A stretch of 64,000 nucleotides of DNA from Prochilodus magdalenae (Eukaryota; Chordata; Actinopteri; Characiformes; Prochilodontidae). The stretch lies in NCBI GenBank assembly GCA_024036415.1, contig JAMWET010003461.1, positions 224,501-288,500 of the forward strand, in the 5' to 3' direction. The translations under genes were made by a program, and so were the position numbers. The notes beneath the pieces were generated by a model. It saw nothing but the letters and a program-made list of their open reading frames with translations. It had not been told where the DNA came from and ran no database searches. Below are positions 24,001-36,071 of the stretch, one piece after another (the first letter of the stretch is position 1; every line of letters starts with the position of its first letter).

Positions 24001-25477
24001 TTGCTAATTAGCCAATCTAATGAAGCTTTCCTCAGACCTTAGTGAGTTAATGATCTGATCACTCTCTATGCAACACACTATGCCTAGCATCAAGCAAGTG
24101 CTACAGTTAAGAAGCCCTATCATGAGATTTATCTGTGATCTGCTTCAAAGGCCTAATGACCTTTCTCAGACCACCGAAAGGTCAAGTACCTTTATGATGC
24201 TGGAACTGTACACTGATGCAGGGGGTAAACACGACACGGTAATAGTAGGACTGCACACAGTAAGGACTAAAAGCAAACTCTGTGGAATTGTATAGATATT
24301 ATATCCTCATAAACTCGCATTATATCTGAGATATATGTGTATCAAATGCAGATAGCAACGCAGGGCCAATGCACAGCAAATGCACAGCCCTTCTGTACAA
24401 ACTTAACATGAACATGTTACTGTGGTGGGAACTCCATACAATAGGGAAACAAAAGGACAAGTGCTCAAAAGGACAAGCAAGAGCAGCCATAAACAGAATC
24501 TACTGCCATTTCAGCAGTCACAAGATCTAAACATGACAACAATAGTGCGGTGTGTGCAGTTTTACCTGTTCATATTGCAGTAAAGCGGTGATGATCTATC
24601 CTACAGTTCTTTATTCAACCGGGTTTTGTCCAAATCCTGGTTGGCCGTGACAGCTAGCCAATAGCATGCTTGTGGTACATTACATTATGAATTACGCTGG
24701 GGGAAAAATGTACAAAACCACGTCTGCAGTATCAGAGGTATCCTGATACGAATGTTTACATTCATTCTTGTTCAAGTTAGCATTTGCTGCTTTATATCAT
24801 TTTAAATGGTGCAGCAGTTACATTCTGACTCCTGAGAGAATATTGAATAAGCAGCTTGAATGGCTGATCAGTAAAGGTGTTTAAAAATTGTTTGCACAGA
24901 GAGCATACGTCCCTCAACACACTTTTCAATGCTTCCTTTTCGCACCAGTACCTCACCAGCCACACTGAATCATAGGTGTGACAAAGCAGTGTGGCTCGCC
25001 ACACCCTTAAATCCTGTACCGCCAGGTGAGCCTGATTGGCACTGATTACCCCTGGGGATTTTGAGTTCCCTGGATTATCAGTGTCTCACCGCCCTTGTCC
25101 TCTGCTGGTGTCCAGCAGCACAGACTGCACAGGCAATACAACAATCAACAATAAGTATCTCACTGTGAAATTTGCATGTTGTTTTTACCTAGTCTTTGTG
25201 TGAAGTGTCTGGGCCTGGTAGAGAAAAAAAATCCTTTAAGCTGCCCACTTGCACCAAGTGGAATACGAGGAAGACAGGCCAACAACAGCAAATGCACATC
25301 TCCATCTCTATGTTTTTAAGCTACAACTACAAAGTCCTCATGACCACCTTTAGCAACATGTTGTACATCTGGGGTGTTATTTTAATTTTGTGACTATTTT
25401 TTTTAATGTATATTTACAAGACAAACATTCGTTATTATCAGTCTATGTATTATATAAGTATATAATATGACAGATAA
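21019..25477. other. Long non-coding stretch
   Basis: No gene is recognised over 4.5 kb. The interval 23820-24090 is of high complexity and holds twin homeodomain-type palindromes (separate entry). The rest is AT-rich with no long open frames and no repeat I can name. Confidence 0.45.
23965..24012. promoter_or_regulatory. Twin homeodomain-type palindromes
   Basis: The 10-bp palindrome GCTAATTAGC occurs twice, at 23965-23974 and 24003-24012, 38 bp apart start to start. TAATTA is the core bound by many paired, LIM and Antp-class homeodomain proteins. Placement in a gene-poor, low-repeat stretch is compatible with an enhancer, but function is inferred from motif and spacing only. Confidence 0.35.
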
Positions 25478-25990
25478 CTAGTTGTCAGGAAAAAGACTCC
25501 AGATCGACGTTTGCAGAGTTTAAAAAACAAAGCAGATTTATTATAAAAACACAGGCTATGCAACAATGACAAACCAGATAAAGAGGAAGGAAGAAAGCGT
25601 AGTCAGGGACAGGCACAGGACGGACACCGGAGAAGGCAGTCAGCGAAGGCGACCAAGTTTAAAGGGAAAAGCTAAAGAAGGGTAGATAATCCAGAGCAGA
25701 GTTTAAAGACCAGATAACAGACACAATTAGCAAAAGGAGAAGCCAAGTAACAAACGAGAGTCAGAACCAGAATAACCATAAACAAAGAGAACGCTCAGAA
25801 TTGCTATTAGATAGGCAAAGCTTCGCGAAGAGTAACTGAAAACCCGGACTTTAAATACAAACACATTTGAGTCAGCTGACTAGAACTCCGCATGCGAGCA
25901 CGTGGAGCTGACGTCATCAAGCGATGTCCTCTGGGAAGTGGAGTTCGGGAGAGCAGGAGGAGCAGGAAAGCCCGGAAGCGTGACACTAGT
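25478..25990 (-). mobile_element. Solo LTR of a Gypsy-type retroelement with 5-bp target duplication
   Basis: The LTR proper is 25483-25985 (503 bp), flanked by identical pentamers CTAGT at 25478-25482 and 25986-25990. Read on the minus strand it begins TGTCACGC and ends CCTGACA, so its ends form a short inverted repeat with the TG...CA boundaries required by retroelement integrase. A TATA-like TATTTAAA lies at 25850-25857 and an AATAAA signal at 25537-25542, in the order expected for a minus-strand LTR. There is no second LTR or internal gag/pol sequence nearby, so the element has collapsed to a solo LTR by recombination. The perfect duplication suggests it is younger than most repeats here. 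Confidence 0.85.
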
Positions 25991-28900
25991 ATTGATAATT
26001 GCACATAACATCTAGCATATAGTGATAATCATGTTGCAGTTATTATCAGTGATAACCCATGTAGGTGATTTTAAGTTGACTTTATGGCTTTAAAAGTCGA
26101 CTTTTGTGTGAACTTTTTTGGACAGCCCTTTAACTTTGATTCAGTGACCTCAAAAGGCCTTTTTGGGTGTCCTTTCTACTAAGTTCATCCATCTTTTCTT
26201 AACTTTCATTTTCAACCCTAAGAAACCGTTGATGAATAATATTCATGTTTTTCTAGCCTATAGCTCATTGAAGTCATTGTGATTCATTACACAGATAACT
26301 ATGCGCTGGGTTTACAAACAGAAAGCCCCAAGAACCTTCTCAGTTCATGTAATTGCATCGTTTCCTGACATTCCAAGTACAATCAGATTTTATGGAATAA
26401 TGGCACTTGATTCATGAAGCATCATAAGCAAAGCTTATATACATACGCAGCGACTACTGATTACATAAACCCTACAATGACATCTCTAGAGCCATCAATA
26501 CTGTACTGTCATTTGTCTTCTTAAATCAATACAACCAGGAAGAAAAGCTCCAGAGGCAGGAGTGAATCATCATTACTGACATTAATGAACAGAGCAATGT
26601 ACACTGCAGTAATATATTTCATAAAATCAGGATCTCATAAAAATGACAATATCGTTATAATAAAAATGAACATACATTTCAGGCACTTTGCCATTACAGC
26701 AAAAATCAATCCCAATACAATTTGTAGCTGTATAACAGACTGAGAGTAGTACCGGTAACCATGTACTCAGCTCAGCGTTTTAGTCTCCTATAACTTTTTC
26801 AGAATGCACAAGATGTTGAAAACCTGAGCCAAATTCTGTGGCAGACTATGATAACACATTCACTCCAGTTCAGATTTTGACGATTCTCTACCAACGTTCT
26901 GCTTACCTCATTCATTCTTTTAGCCAAATGAAATTGGGTCATGCTAATGTAAAGGCCTTTGGCATATCAGGGCTAGTGGTGTGCATAAAGGAGAAACAGG
27001 ACCAAACAGGCATGTGGTATGTGTTTGCTGCATTTTGTAATCTATCAGTACTGGTTTTGGAAGATGTGCTTCATTGGCGGTTATCCATTGGTTGATTTTT
27101 ACAGGCATGTTGAAGCAGCACTTATGGTCTCACATATGTTTCAGAACAAATTCAGACACTGGTTAGAACTTTGGTTGTAGATTATGCAGTGCTCTAAGAA
27201 AATTAACACTAAACCAAACATCTATTGTCTAATTCATAAGCTGAACAGGATAGTCGTGGCAAAATCCGTTGAATGTAAATTTGCATTTAAAGAGCAAGTG
27301 CTGACAGATTCATTTTGCTCGATGCACTAGGTGAGAGTGAGGCATTGTGTGGAGTTTGGAGCGTAATTATTCCCCCACACCAGCCACTGTGTGACCTATT
27401 AATCCTCCTGCACTGTGTGAAACAGCAAAGGCTCCCTGGACTTCTTCCTGCTTCAAATAATGTGAGAAAGCAATGGCTTGACCAGGGAAGGTGGCCATTT
27501 CTCCCTCAAGTGTTTTTCCTCAACACCAGTAAATACACGGCAAGAAATGTCCTTAACATGTGAAATTATCTTAAATATTGTCTATATAGCTAATATGCCT
27601 TATTTTAAGATGGTTGTAGGAATCGTAACCCAAACAAGTAAACATGTTTAGAAATAAGCTTATAATAAGCTTACAGCAATTGAGAAAGGAGAAACATTAT
27701 ACATACCAAATAGATACGGGATCATTATACTTGCCAATATACTGTATTTTGCTGCTGTGCCAACGCTGTATTTATTTTTATAATCATAGAACTGAAATCT
27801 GGTTTGTCCCAGTAAGCTGAACCCTCAGCCCACAACCTGGACAAACAGCTCAAGGCTGTGTGATTGAATAGTTCATGAGCTTGTTCTGGCTCTTGGTTGG
27901 ACTGTGCAAAGCCTTTAATGACTCATGCTTTAACAAGTTGCATATAAAGCTGAAATCAGGACAGTTTCTGGAACATATGCAAACTGGCATAGTCATATGG
28001 TTTGTCAAATTCCTCATTACAGACAAACACCACTGGATTAGAGGAATACGAAAGCTGAGATAGAAGTTACACCATTTCGTCATTCATCATTCATCACCAG
28101 TTACATCATTTTATGGCGTATTTTTGGGGATCTGTGGTGGAAATGTGTAATTGTATCTGACATTCAGAATAAAGAGCCTTTTATAACACAGACTGGGCTT
28201 CAGACCCCTTCCCTGAGTGGATGAATCTGATGATTCCAGGCTGTATTAAAAGAGAATTTAAAAAATTGGTGAAGGACATGTCTTCCTCAGCATAATGTTG
28301 AGCTTCGCATTCAGCACCTAAATGTAGACATGGAACTTCTCTTTGAGCCTGTGCATGAGATGCCCTTACCATTAAAATAATTACACTCATCATCGAATAA
28401 TAGTTCCACCCAAAAGGAAATCAACTGACAGGAATAAAACTTGGTGGGTAGGTTTGACATCATGAGACATGCAAATGATTCAAGTTTCTGGTTCAGCCGT
28501 GCATGTGACATGCGTGGAGAGACCTAATAGCCACAAGGGTAGTTCTCTTAGCCTGTTATGGTTTAGTTTGAAACAAAAAGGTTCATTTCTAGAAACTCCC
28601 AACATAAACGGTACAATTAGGCCTGGATTTTTGTCTGCCATAGTCTGAATAAATGTAACCATGTTATCTCCCCCACTGACAGACTGAAGACCTTTTTTGA
28701 TGAATGGTTGGGATCAATATTGTGAGAAAGTAATTCTTCCTCTACACTTTCTGGGATGTCTAGAAACATCATTAGTTATGAGTTCAAACAGCACCCTGAA
28801 CAACACATTTCAGTCAGCTGTTAAGAAAGGAAGTAGCAGCTCTTTCTCAGAGCACTTTACACTAGAGCTACTGTAGAACCGCTACAAAGTAAGATATTTT

Positions 28901-29552
28901 AATGTCTGTTACAAGCTTAAAACATGGACTGTCTTCACAAGCTTCAAATGTCTACTACGTACAACTACTGTTTCAACATTTAACGCCTCAACTGAAGGCC
29001 TAGCTCTCATAGTCACAACTAGTCCACTGCAATTAATATCTGTTTAAAATTGGTCCAGAAACTGACCAATGATGAATGTGGCAGAGGGGGCTGATTAGTA
29101 GTGCATGACAACAGAAGGGCTAACGTCTGTTACTGTACTCCTGCATATATTGGCCATTTAAAGAACATCAAGGTAGGTGTTTCATATATATATATATGGA
29201 GCCAAATGTCAGGGATAATAACAAGCAAAGGGCTAAACCTACCTTCATATACACTGTGTTGCAGGTTTATTATTAACACCTTAGGTTGAAATGGGTGGCT
29301 GGTAAAAGGCAGTGCTGGAAGTCGAAGGGTGTGCGTCTTCATCCAAAAAATGTTTGGGTCCTTGGAAGTCTGTGTGTTGTTCGGTGTACATTTACATGGC
29401 GATTGTCAACCACGTGACTCCCTGTACATGCTTACCAAAATGGACATAATGGTCTAGAGAAGTCAGGGGAGAACTCAGTTGTGTCACTTTGAGTTATACA
29501 GAGCCCCAGGGCCCACCAGCTGCTTAGAGCGCCCCTGCTGATGAAGGACCAA
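25991..29552. other. Non-coding stretch
   Basis: No gene is recognised. The interval 27310-27500 is of higher complexity than its flanks and might be conserved. Short open frames at 26838-27095 and 27850-28083 have no domain resemblance. Confidence 0.4.
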
Positions 29553-29645
29553 AAGATGACTAACACAAACTGTGCACAGAGCTATTGTATCCATCTGGGC
29601 AAGGTATGTGTGTCTAATAAAGTGGTCACTTAGACACTGTAACAG
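29553..29645 (+). repeat. MITE-like DNA transposon, short fragment
   Basis: GATGACTAACACAAACTGTG followed by TGTGTCTAATAAAGTGGTCA aligns in order with 9731-9800 of copy 1. Only the left-central part remains. Confidence 0.5.
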
Positions 29646-30984
29646 GATTTAGAGAGTTAAATCATTGTGGCTTTCTCACCAAACAAAGTGTTTCTAGTGG
29701 TTTTAATCAAGTATAATTGCATTTTTAAGACTGAAATCTGGAAACAGGGAACAACAAGTAATAGCAAAGCCTGTCCTGTTGTAGTCTGTTGAGGACAGTT
29801 TATCTTTCAACTTAATCTCATTGTGCTACAGGCAGCAGATCCCAATGGCCAGTGAGTCTACTCCTGGACAGTCACCTGTGTACCTACTATAAACACGCCA
29901 ATATCTGCAGTTTTGAGAGTACTGCAGTATCTGCCAGCAGCCCACTGCCCTACAATAAAGCTTTACAGACACCCTGGAGCCACACATACAATACGAAGGG
30001 GACAGTTAAAAATATAGGTACTTGAGAAAGACAACAGAAAAGAAGGCAAAGAACAAGGAACAATAACCAGCAGTATTATGGGGCTGCATGTGGCAGATAT
30101 GAAGGAAGAAAAGATAGACAGTAGCACAGTGAAGGTTCCAACTAGCATACCTGCAAATACCTCACCAATGAATTCCCACTTCAGAGCTTTAACCTCTGTG
30201 TGTCCGAGAGTGTGCAATACAGAGACAGGATCATGCTGCGTATCTGACAGCTGGGGGCCGGAGCTGACACAGAAGTTCACAAGAGTTAGAAGATCTAGAA
30301 CCCAGCAGAGGCACACTCAAAACACCACAAAACTCAAAACTTCACATGTGGTGTTCATACACACACACACTGTCCACACCTACGGTCACCACTACGGTCA
30401 ACTACACAGACTGGAACAGGAACTAAAGTACCAACAAGGCAGGTATATAATAATGCATTTTAATTTAAGCGCATTTCAGACAATAGCTATAAAAAACAAA
30501 GCTACACACCTGAAACTGACTGTTCCACTGGGCCAGGGGGCAGCAGCTCAAGTGTTTAGAAGATCCATTTTATCCTGTTCAAAATCAAACCATGACAACT
30601 ATATTATAAATATAATATAACATATTAAAAATAAAATATAACATATTAAAAATATAATATAATATAATATAATATAATATAATATAATATAATATAATAT
30701 AATATAATATAATATAATATTCAGAATTGTTTTGTGGCAGTCATTTATTTTTAGGCTCTGTTATCATATTCTTTCTTGGTGAGGCTGGAGTCACAGACTG
30801 CCTTTAATACCACTAACAGTTTGTGTAGAAGTTGTGTGTCATCCTGTAATAGTGCTAAGTGCTCTTCTATTTAACTTTGCCATAGCCAAATGTTTCTCCA
30901 AAGGTCACAGTTAGAGATCTGAAAACCACACCTCCTCTAAATTAGCACCGGCCACACCAGCCACTGCTGACGTGCGGTGAACTC
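29646..30984. other. Non-coding stretch with a 180-codon open frame
   Basis: The plus strand is open from 30078 to 30620, the second longest uninterrupted frame in the window, but the translation has low-complexity HTHTVHTYGHH segments and no recognised domain. A minus-strand frame overlaps it (29963-30316), rich in hydrophobic residues. No splice or family evidence supports either as a gene. Confidence 0.35.
30603..30722. repeat. (AATAT)n microsatellite
   Basis: Pure A/T tandem array, mostly AATAT pentamers, with a less regular left part (AACATATTAAA units). Confidence 0.93.
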
Positions 30985-31879
30985 TACACAGAGTCAACCC
31001 ATGAAAGGCACCAGGATATGACCGCATACAGTGCAGAGTGCTTAGAGAATGTGCCAAACAGCTGGCTGATGTTCTCGGAGATATATTCAACATCTCTCTG
31101 AACACTGCAGTCATCCCAACATGTTTCAAGCCCACCACCATCATCCTTGTGCCAAAGAAGTCTCTGACTACTGTCCCATAGCACTCACTCCCATCATCAT
31201 GAAGTGCTTCGAGAGGCTTGTCATGAGGCACTTTAAAGACCAGATCCCTCCTTCACTGGACCCATTGCAATTTGCATATCACCCTTACCGCTCAACAGAC
31301 AATGCCATCTCCACCACACTCCACCTGGCTCTTACCCACCTGGACAATAAAGACACATCTGAATGCTGTTTACAGACTTCAGTTCAGCATTCAGTACCAT
31401 CATCCCTTAGCAGCTAATTGGAATACTTAAAGCCTGCGGGGCCTGAACATCTCCCTCTGTAACTGGGTCCTGCATTGCCTGCCTAAGAGACCTCAGTTAG
31501 TCAGGATAGGTAATAACAGCCACCATACTAAGCGCCGATGCCCCTCAGGGTTGTGTGCTGCTTCGTCCCCTCCTGTTCACTCTACTGACTCACAACTGTA
31601 CTGCAAAGTACAGCTCAAACCACAGTCAGCGTCCAGACAGGAGGTGCAGTGGCTAATGGACTGGTGCTGAACCGACAACCTTTCTCTGAATGTGGACAAA
31701 ACTAAGGAGAACTATGGCTGTTGACTTCCGAAGAGTGCGAGGTGACCACCCCCCACTGAACATCACTGGCTCTGCTGTGGAAACCTTGTGTGCACCTTGT
31801 TCCTGGAGGAGCGTAATTACATTTCACTGTGCAGTTATACATGGATAGAATGGCAATAAAGGCTCTTGACTTGACTTGA
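30985..31879 (+). mobile_element. L2/CR1-clade LINE fragment
   Basis: The plus strand reads [16 protein letters not shown] and then [37 protein letters not shown] and LTHLDNKDT, the first half of an L2-type reverse-transcriptase domain. Broken frames continue through the APQGC-like region (about 31540) and the VDFRR-like region (about 31720). The 3' end has AATAAA at 31855-31860 and a (TTGAC)2 tail, the typical end of fish elements of this clade. Frameshifts and internal deletions, including loss of the catalytic box region, make it inactive. Confidence 0.85.
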
Positions 31880-32987
31880 GAAGAATGGTAGCATTTTTGG
31901 GTCTCTAAAACTCCAGTTTGGGGTCTTCAGAACTACAGTTAGATGCCATGTCCAGGTCAAAAACTATTTGGAAATCCCCCTAAAGGTCCTGTGAATCTTA
32001 TGAAGTACAAAGAGATGTAATATAAAAATCTGGCTGCCTCTGCCAAATAGCTGTGTTGTGTTTGGATCCTCCAGTACAACGGTGAGGACAGTGATCCAGT
32101 GATCCAAAAGGGTTATACTAATTAACCACAAACCAATTCTTCAATGTCATCAGTCATAAATGTCACATGTGTGTATATAATGTATATATACAAATCACAG
32201 AGCTTCACAAAACTACAAACAGATTTTAAGACATTAAAGACAGTTTGAGCTAAAGGCCTATGCTTAAAGGACTGAATATTAAATGTATAGCAGCATCAAG
32301 GCAATGAGAGGCTGCAATGATTGTTTTCACTATTATTCACTATTATTCCAAAATATTAAAAACATATCAGTAGCAAAAAGGAAACAGTAAATGTGCCATA
32401 TTCACCAAACCTCCGACATAATACTGTCCTTATCTGGTGGATCCGGTTTTTCCCAAAAGCATGAACGCACATATCAACATATCAGTATATACCTATATCC
32501 AAAAAAGACATATGCGGAGGAGTGTAGCGCTATGAAGAGGCTTGTGTTTGAGAGCACTGAGGTTGATGTTGTTTCGGCTGATAAAGAGTGCTGAGCCACA
32601 GCCTGGGTGATCCACATACACAATTCAAAAAGAGCATATTTAAACCCACAGCCACATCTCAGGCACAGAGAGGAGAGAGAGGGCAAAGAGACGGGCTGCA
32701 TGAGGGAGCGGCAGAAAGTAGAGCGGTGGAAGAAGGACAGGCTAACAGCTAATGTAAGGAGACGTTTTCCAATCAGTTTGGCGCTTCTGTGTGAAATTAA
32801 ATTTATGTCAGTGAGCATGTCTTTATTCACCATGACTGGCAGAAGCCTGCACCAGCACCTGTGAGGGTGGGGGAGCTGCACATGTACTATTACTTCAAAC
32901 ATAACTCTACCTGAACATAAATGATAAATAACTGAACAATTCTATACATTTAATAGATGTACAGCCTTGGTGATATATTTTTTTATT

Positions 32988-33064
<77 letters not shown>

Positions 33065-35008
33065 CATACATTTATTATATACATATGTATATATGTATAT
33101 ACAATATATACATATATTATTTTTTCCATTCAAAATGGCCATTAAGTACAAGAAAAATGCAGTATTTAACATAATGGGTTCTTGTTTTTAGACACATCAG
33201 CAAGTGTTTGGTTTTTAGATTGGGAGAGTTACATTAGGCAGTAAGGTGCAGATTAACAAACACTGCATATATGATATATTTTCTGCAGTTATCTGATAAT
33301 TCAAGCAGTCACGTAAACAGCGCTCTCATATTTTTTAGTTTGGATTGAGTCCCAGAAATCTGATTATGATATCTGATCTGAGCTGGATGTTAGCTCATCA
33401 ATCAGGTTTCTTAGCACATGTGTGTCCTTACGCCTTACTCTTTATTGGTGTTTCTCACACACAACACAAAAACACAGCACAGTACTGGAAATAAGCCAGC
33501 AGTTTTAACACTGCGAGACGGAAACAAAACACATTTGGAGTGATGCTGACTATGTGCTTGACAAAATGAAAGATTCAAATATTATTCATTTCTAGATATT
33601 AAGGACTTTCATAATTTTAGGTAATGTGACTTGTAAAAAAAGGGCAAAACAAAGTTTATGTTTATGTTACATATTAATTTGTGAATTTATTGGGCAGTGG
33701 CAAAACAGAAATCAAAGGTGGCAGGCTTATGTAGACCTAGAGTCTAACAAAGGTCTAAGAATTCTGTTCAGTACTGTATATATATATATATGTGTGTGTG
33801 TGTTATTGGTAAATCATAATTTAAATTATATACACCTCTCTGGATGTGTAGGAGGGCTTGGGGGGTGTCTTCTTAGTGTGGCCGAAACCAAGCAGTGTCT
33901 CATATGGACGACAGACCCGGTCTAACATAATCTCATCTATTGTGCATCTGACCACAGGATGGCTTATTCCACTTTATAGAAAACAGCACTCAGCATGCTG
34001 CCCTTCAATAAAACAGCCAATCACATTATTGATGAATGTATAAGAGGGAAAATGACCCCTGTGGAGATATGCACAGGCATAATAACCACAACACTCTCAT
34101 ATTTCCTGTGGTCTTTGAGTCTAAAAACTCTAAAGTTTAGATCAGTTTTTGACATGTTTCTGCTTCTCATTCGAGAGGTCTGTTTTCACAAAGCTTCTCA
34201 GTAGAAGCAGAAGTGCTGGTGTCGGGTCAGATTTCTCTCTTACTTGCTATGACTTTACTGACAGGAACGCCTCCTAAACCAACCCTGCGATTCCAATGCA
34301 GGGATAGCATCCTGAGTCTGAATTAATGGAAAGATTTTTTTTTTCTCAAGCTTCTTACTTTCTGCAGGGATCCCTGCAAAATCTCACTATCGTAAAACCA
34401 CAAACATTCTCTCTACCTAGACTAGAAGTCCTAAATGCTAATGCTGAAGCCATGAATAAATAACAAAACTAGTTATGATTATAAAATGATTGACAGGCAG
34501 TTAGATATGCCATCCTGACCTTTTCATGGAGGGTTGGACCCAAATTTCCTTTCCTAAGTCTGTACATGGACTTTGTGTTCTCTTGTTCTTTATATAATCT
34601 CCTTTTCTGTGATTGGTTGAATGCTGGGTGAGCCATTTAAGTGTGTGTGTTCCGGTGTAAGTAGGCTGGTGCAGTATGGCTGCCACTTCATTGGTTTTTC
34701 ATTTGTTCTGTATTGTTTGTGTATATGCTTTAATGTTTCCCTGCTGGCTGATGACTTCGCCATTGCATCCCTTGAGATAGCCACCCATGGCCTTCTTATT
34801 GGCCATAGTCTTCTTGGGCTGGCGTTTGAGCAGCACTGCATCACATCTATGAGCCTGGACTAGCAGTTTGAGTGATGGTGTATCAGTTATGAGCCTGCCT
34901 GGACCAGGGGCCTGTTCAAAGTTGCATGTTATTAAATACTTTGAGAATATAAGTCATTATGTGAAGTAGGATACGTCTAACCTCTTCCTTTGAAGTGATT
35001 AAACATGA
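31880..35008. other. Non-coding stretch with TA microsatellite
   Basis: No gene is recognised. A 142-codon minus-strand open frame (32474-32902) and overlapping plus-strand frames have no recognisable domain. The only clear features are the TA array at 32993-33060 and a short TA/GT tract near 33777-33801. Confidence 0.42.
32993..33060. repeat. (TA)n microsatellite
   Basis: About 34 perfect TA units, followed by CATACATACA and looser TA-rich sequence. The Tyr/Ile-only open frames across it are artefacts. Confidence 0.97.
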
Positions 35009-35650
35009 ATGAAGAGTGCAAACCTCCCCATCTCCTTCCCCACTACATTCTACAGACGGACAAAGAAGAGTGTACTAAGTAACTGTCATGCCATCTGTTA
35101 TGAGAAGTGCACTGCGTATAACCACAGGATCCTACAGCGGATGGTAAGGACAACTGAAGAGCTGGGAAACTTCCCCTGGGTAGTTTGGACATATTCAAAT
35201 GAAGGAAATCCTGATTGATTACCTGTACGCAGCGCTAAAGTTGTATGTCGGCAGTGATGGGCACTAGAGTCAGCGTTTTTAGACTCTAGTCACAGATCAA
35301 CTGACTCACAACTCAGACTTCAGCCTTAGGAGAAAAAACATATTAGGTCACGTCTACCAACCATGCCATAATTGTACAAAACCTTGTGTGACCCTACAGC
35401 TGATTGTCTTTACCCATCATCGACACCTACCAAAGGTGCTGCATCCTTGAGGCCACCAGTATTATAAACGGCCCTTTGCACGTTTGTCGTGGACTCCTCA
35501 TCCTTTTGACATCTGGCAGAAGGTAGTGTAACATCAATTCCATCACCGCCAGACTCTACAATAGCTTCTTCTACTGATCTACCGAACACACTCATGCCCC
35601 CTGATCACCTGAACTAGTCTAGATCTCTTCCATAAACCACAATAGACCCA
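35009..35650 (+). mobile_element. L2/CR1-clade LINE fragment (C-terminal part)
   Basis: The stretch 35090-35170 reads CTAYNHRILQRMVRTTEELG, and 35420-35590 gives CCILKATSIINGP, LLILLTSGRR and ITARLYNSFF. This is the order of the segment after the RT domain in fish L2 elements (NRRxLQRVVRTAE ... LPSGRRYR ... TTRLxNSFFP). It is interrupted by an unrelated piece (about 35220-35400) and by stops. A different 3' region from the other two copies suggests a separate subfamily. Confidence 0.7.
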
Positions 35651-35981
35651 TAGACCCATTCCACACACCCCCTTACCATCACAGCACACCTGCACTTTAA
35701 ACTGTTATGTATTTCTATCTGCTATGAGACTTTCTCTGCAGTGTCCCTTAATAACCTGCAGCTAAATACCAATTTCTTTTTTTGTATATATTGTTTTGTT
35801 GTCCTGTCTAATACTTACTGCCTTGTCTGTTAATGTTCTATATAGTTCTTGTCTGGAATATTTATTGCATTTGCAGACATTTTTATCTGAGAAATCCTGC
35901 TTTGTGAAATAACCTTCTGATATTGAAAGTGATTGATTGATTTATGGAAGAAAGCACTGAAACTGATGTCTTTTTCCACAG

Positions 35982-36071
35982 ATGGCAGCAGCGAAGCCAG
36001 TAGTGAGTCTGGCGGTTATTGCAAAAATAATGACTGCATGACTGCTCACTGGGCGATTCGAGCATGTGTGG
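35982..36071 (+). CDS. Candidate 90-bp internal exon of an unidentified gene
   Basis: A strong acceptor (TGTCTTTTTCCACAG) is followed by 90 bp open in only one frame and ending at GTGTGG before a consensus donor, GTAAGT, at 36072-36077. In that frame the segment starts after one codon base and ends with one codon base, so it is a phase 1-1 cassette typical of extracellular modules. The translation contains SSEASSESGGYCKNNDC and then TAHWAIRACVG, acidic/serine-rich followed by three cysteines. I do not recognise the family, and no partner exon was found in the window. If real it would belong to a plus-strand gene with very long introns. Chance occurrence of splice-like signals cannot be excluded. 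Confidence 0.3.

Noticed and set aside
32474..32902. 142-codon minus-strand open frame
   Set aside because: Overlapped by open frames on the other strand, with no domain, signal or splice context; probably chance.
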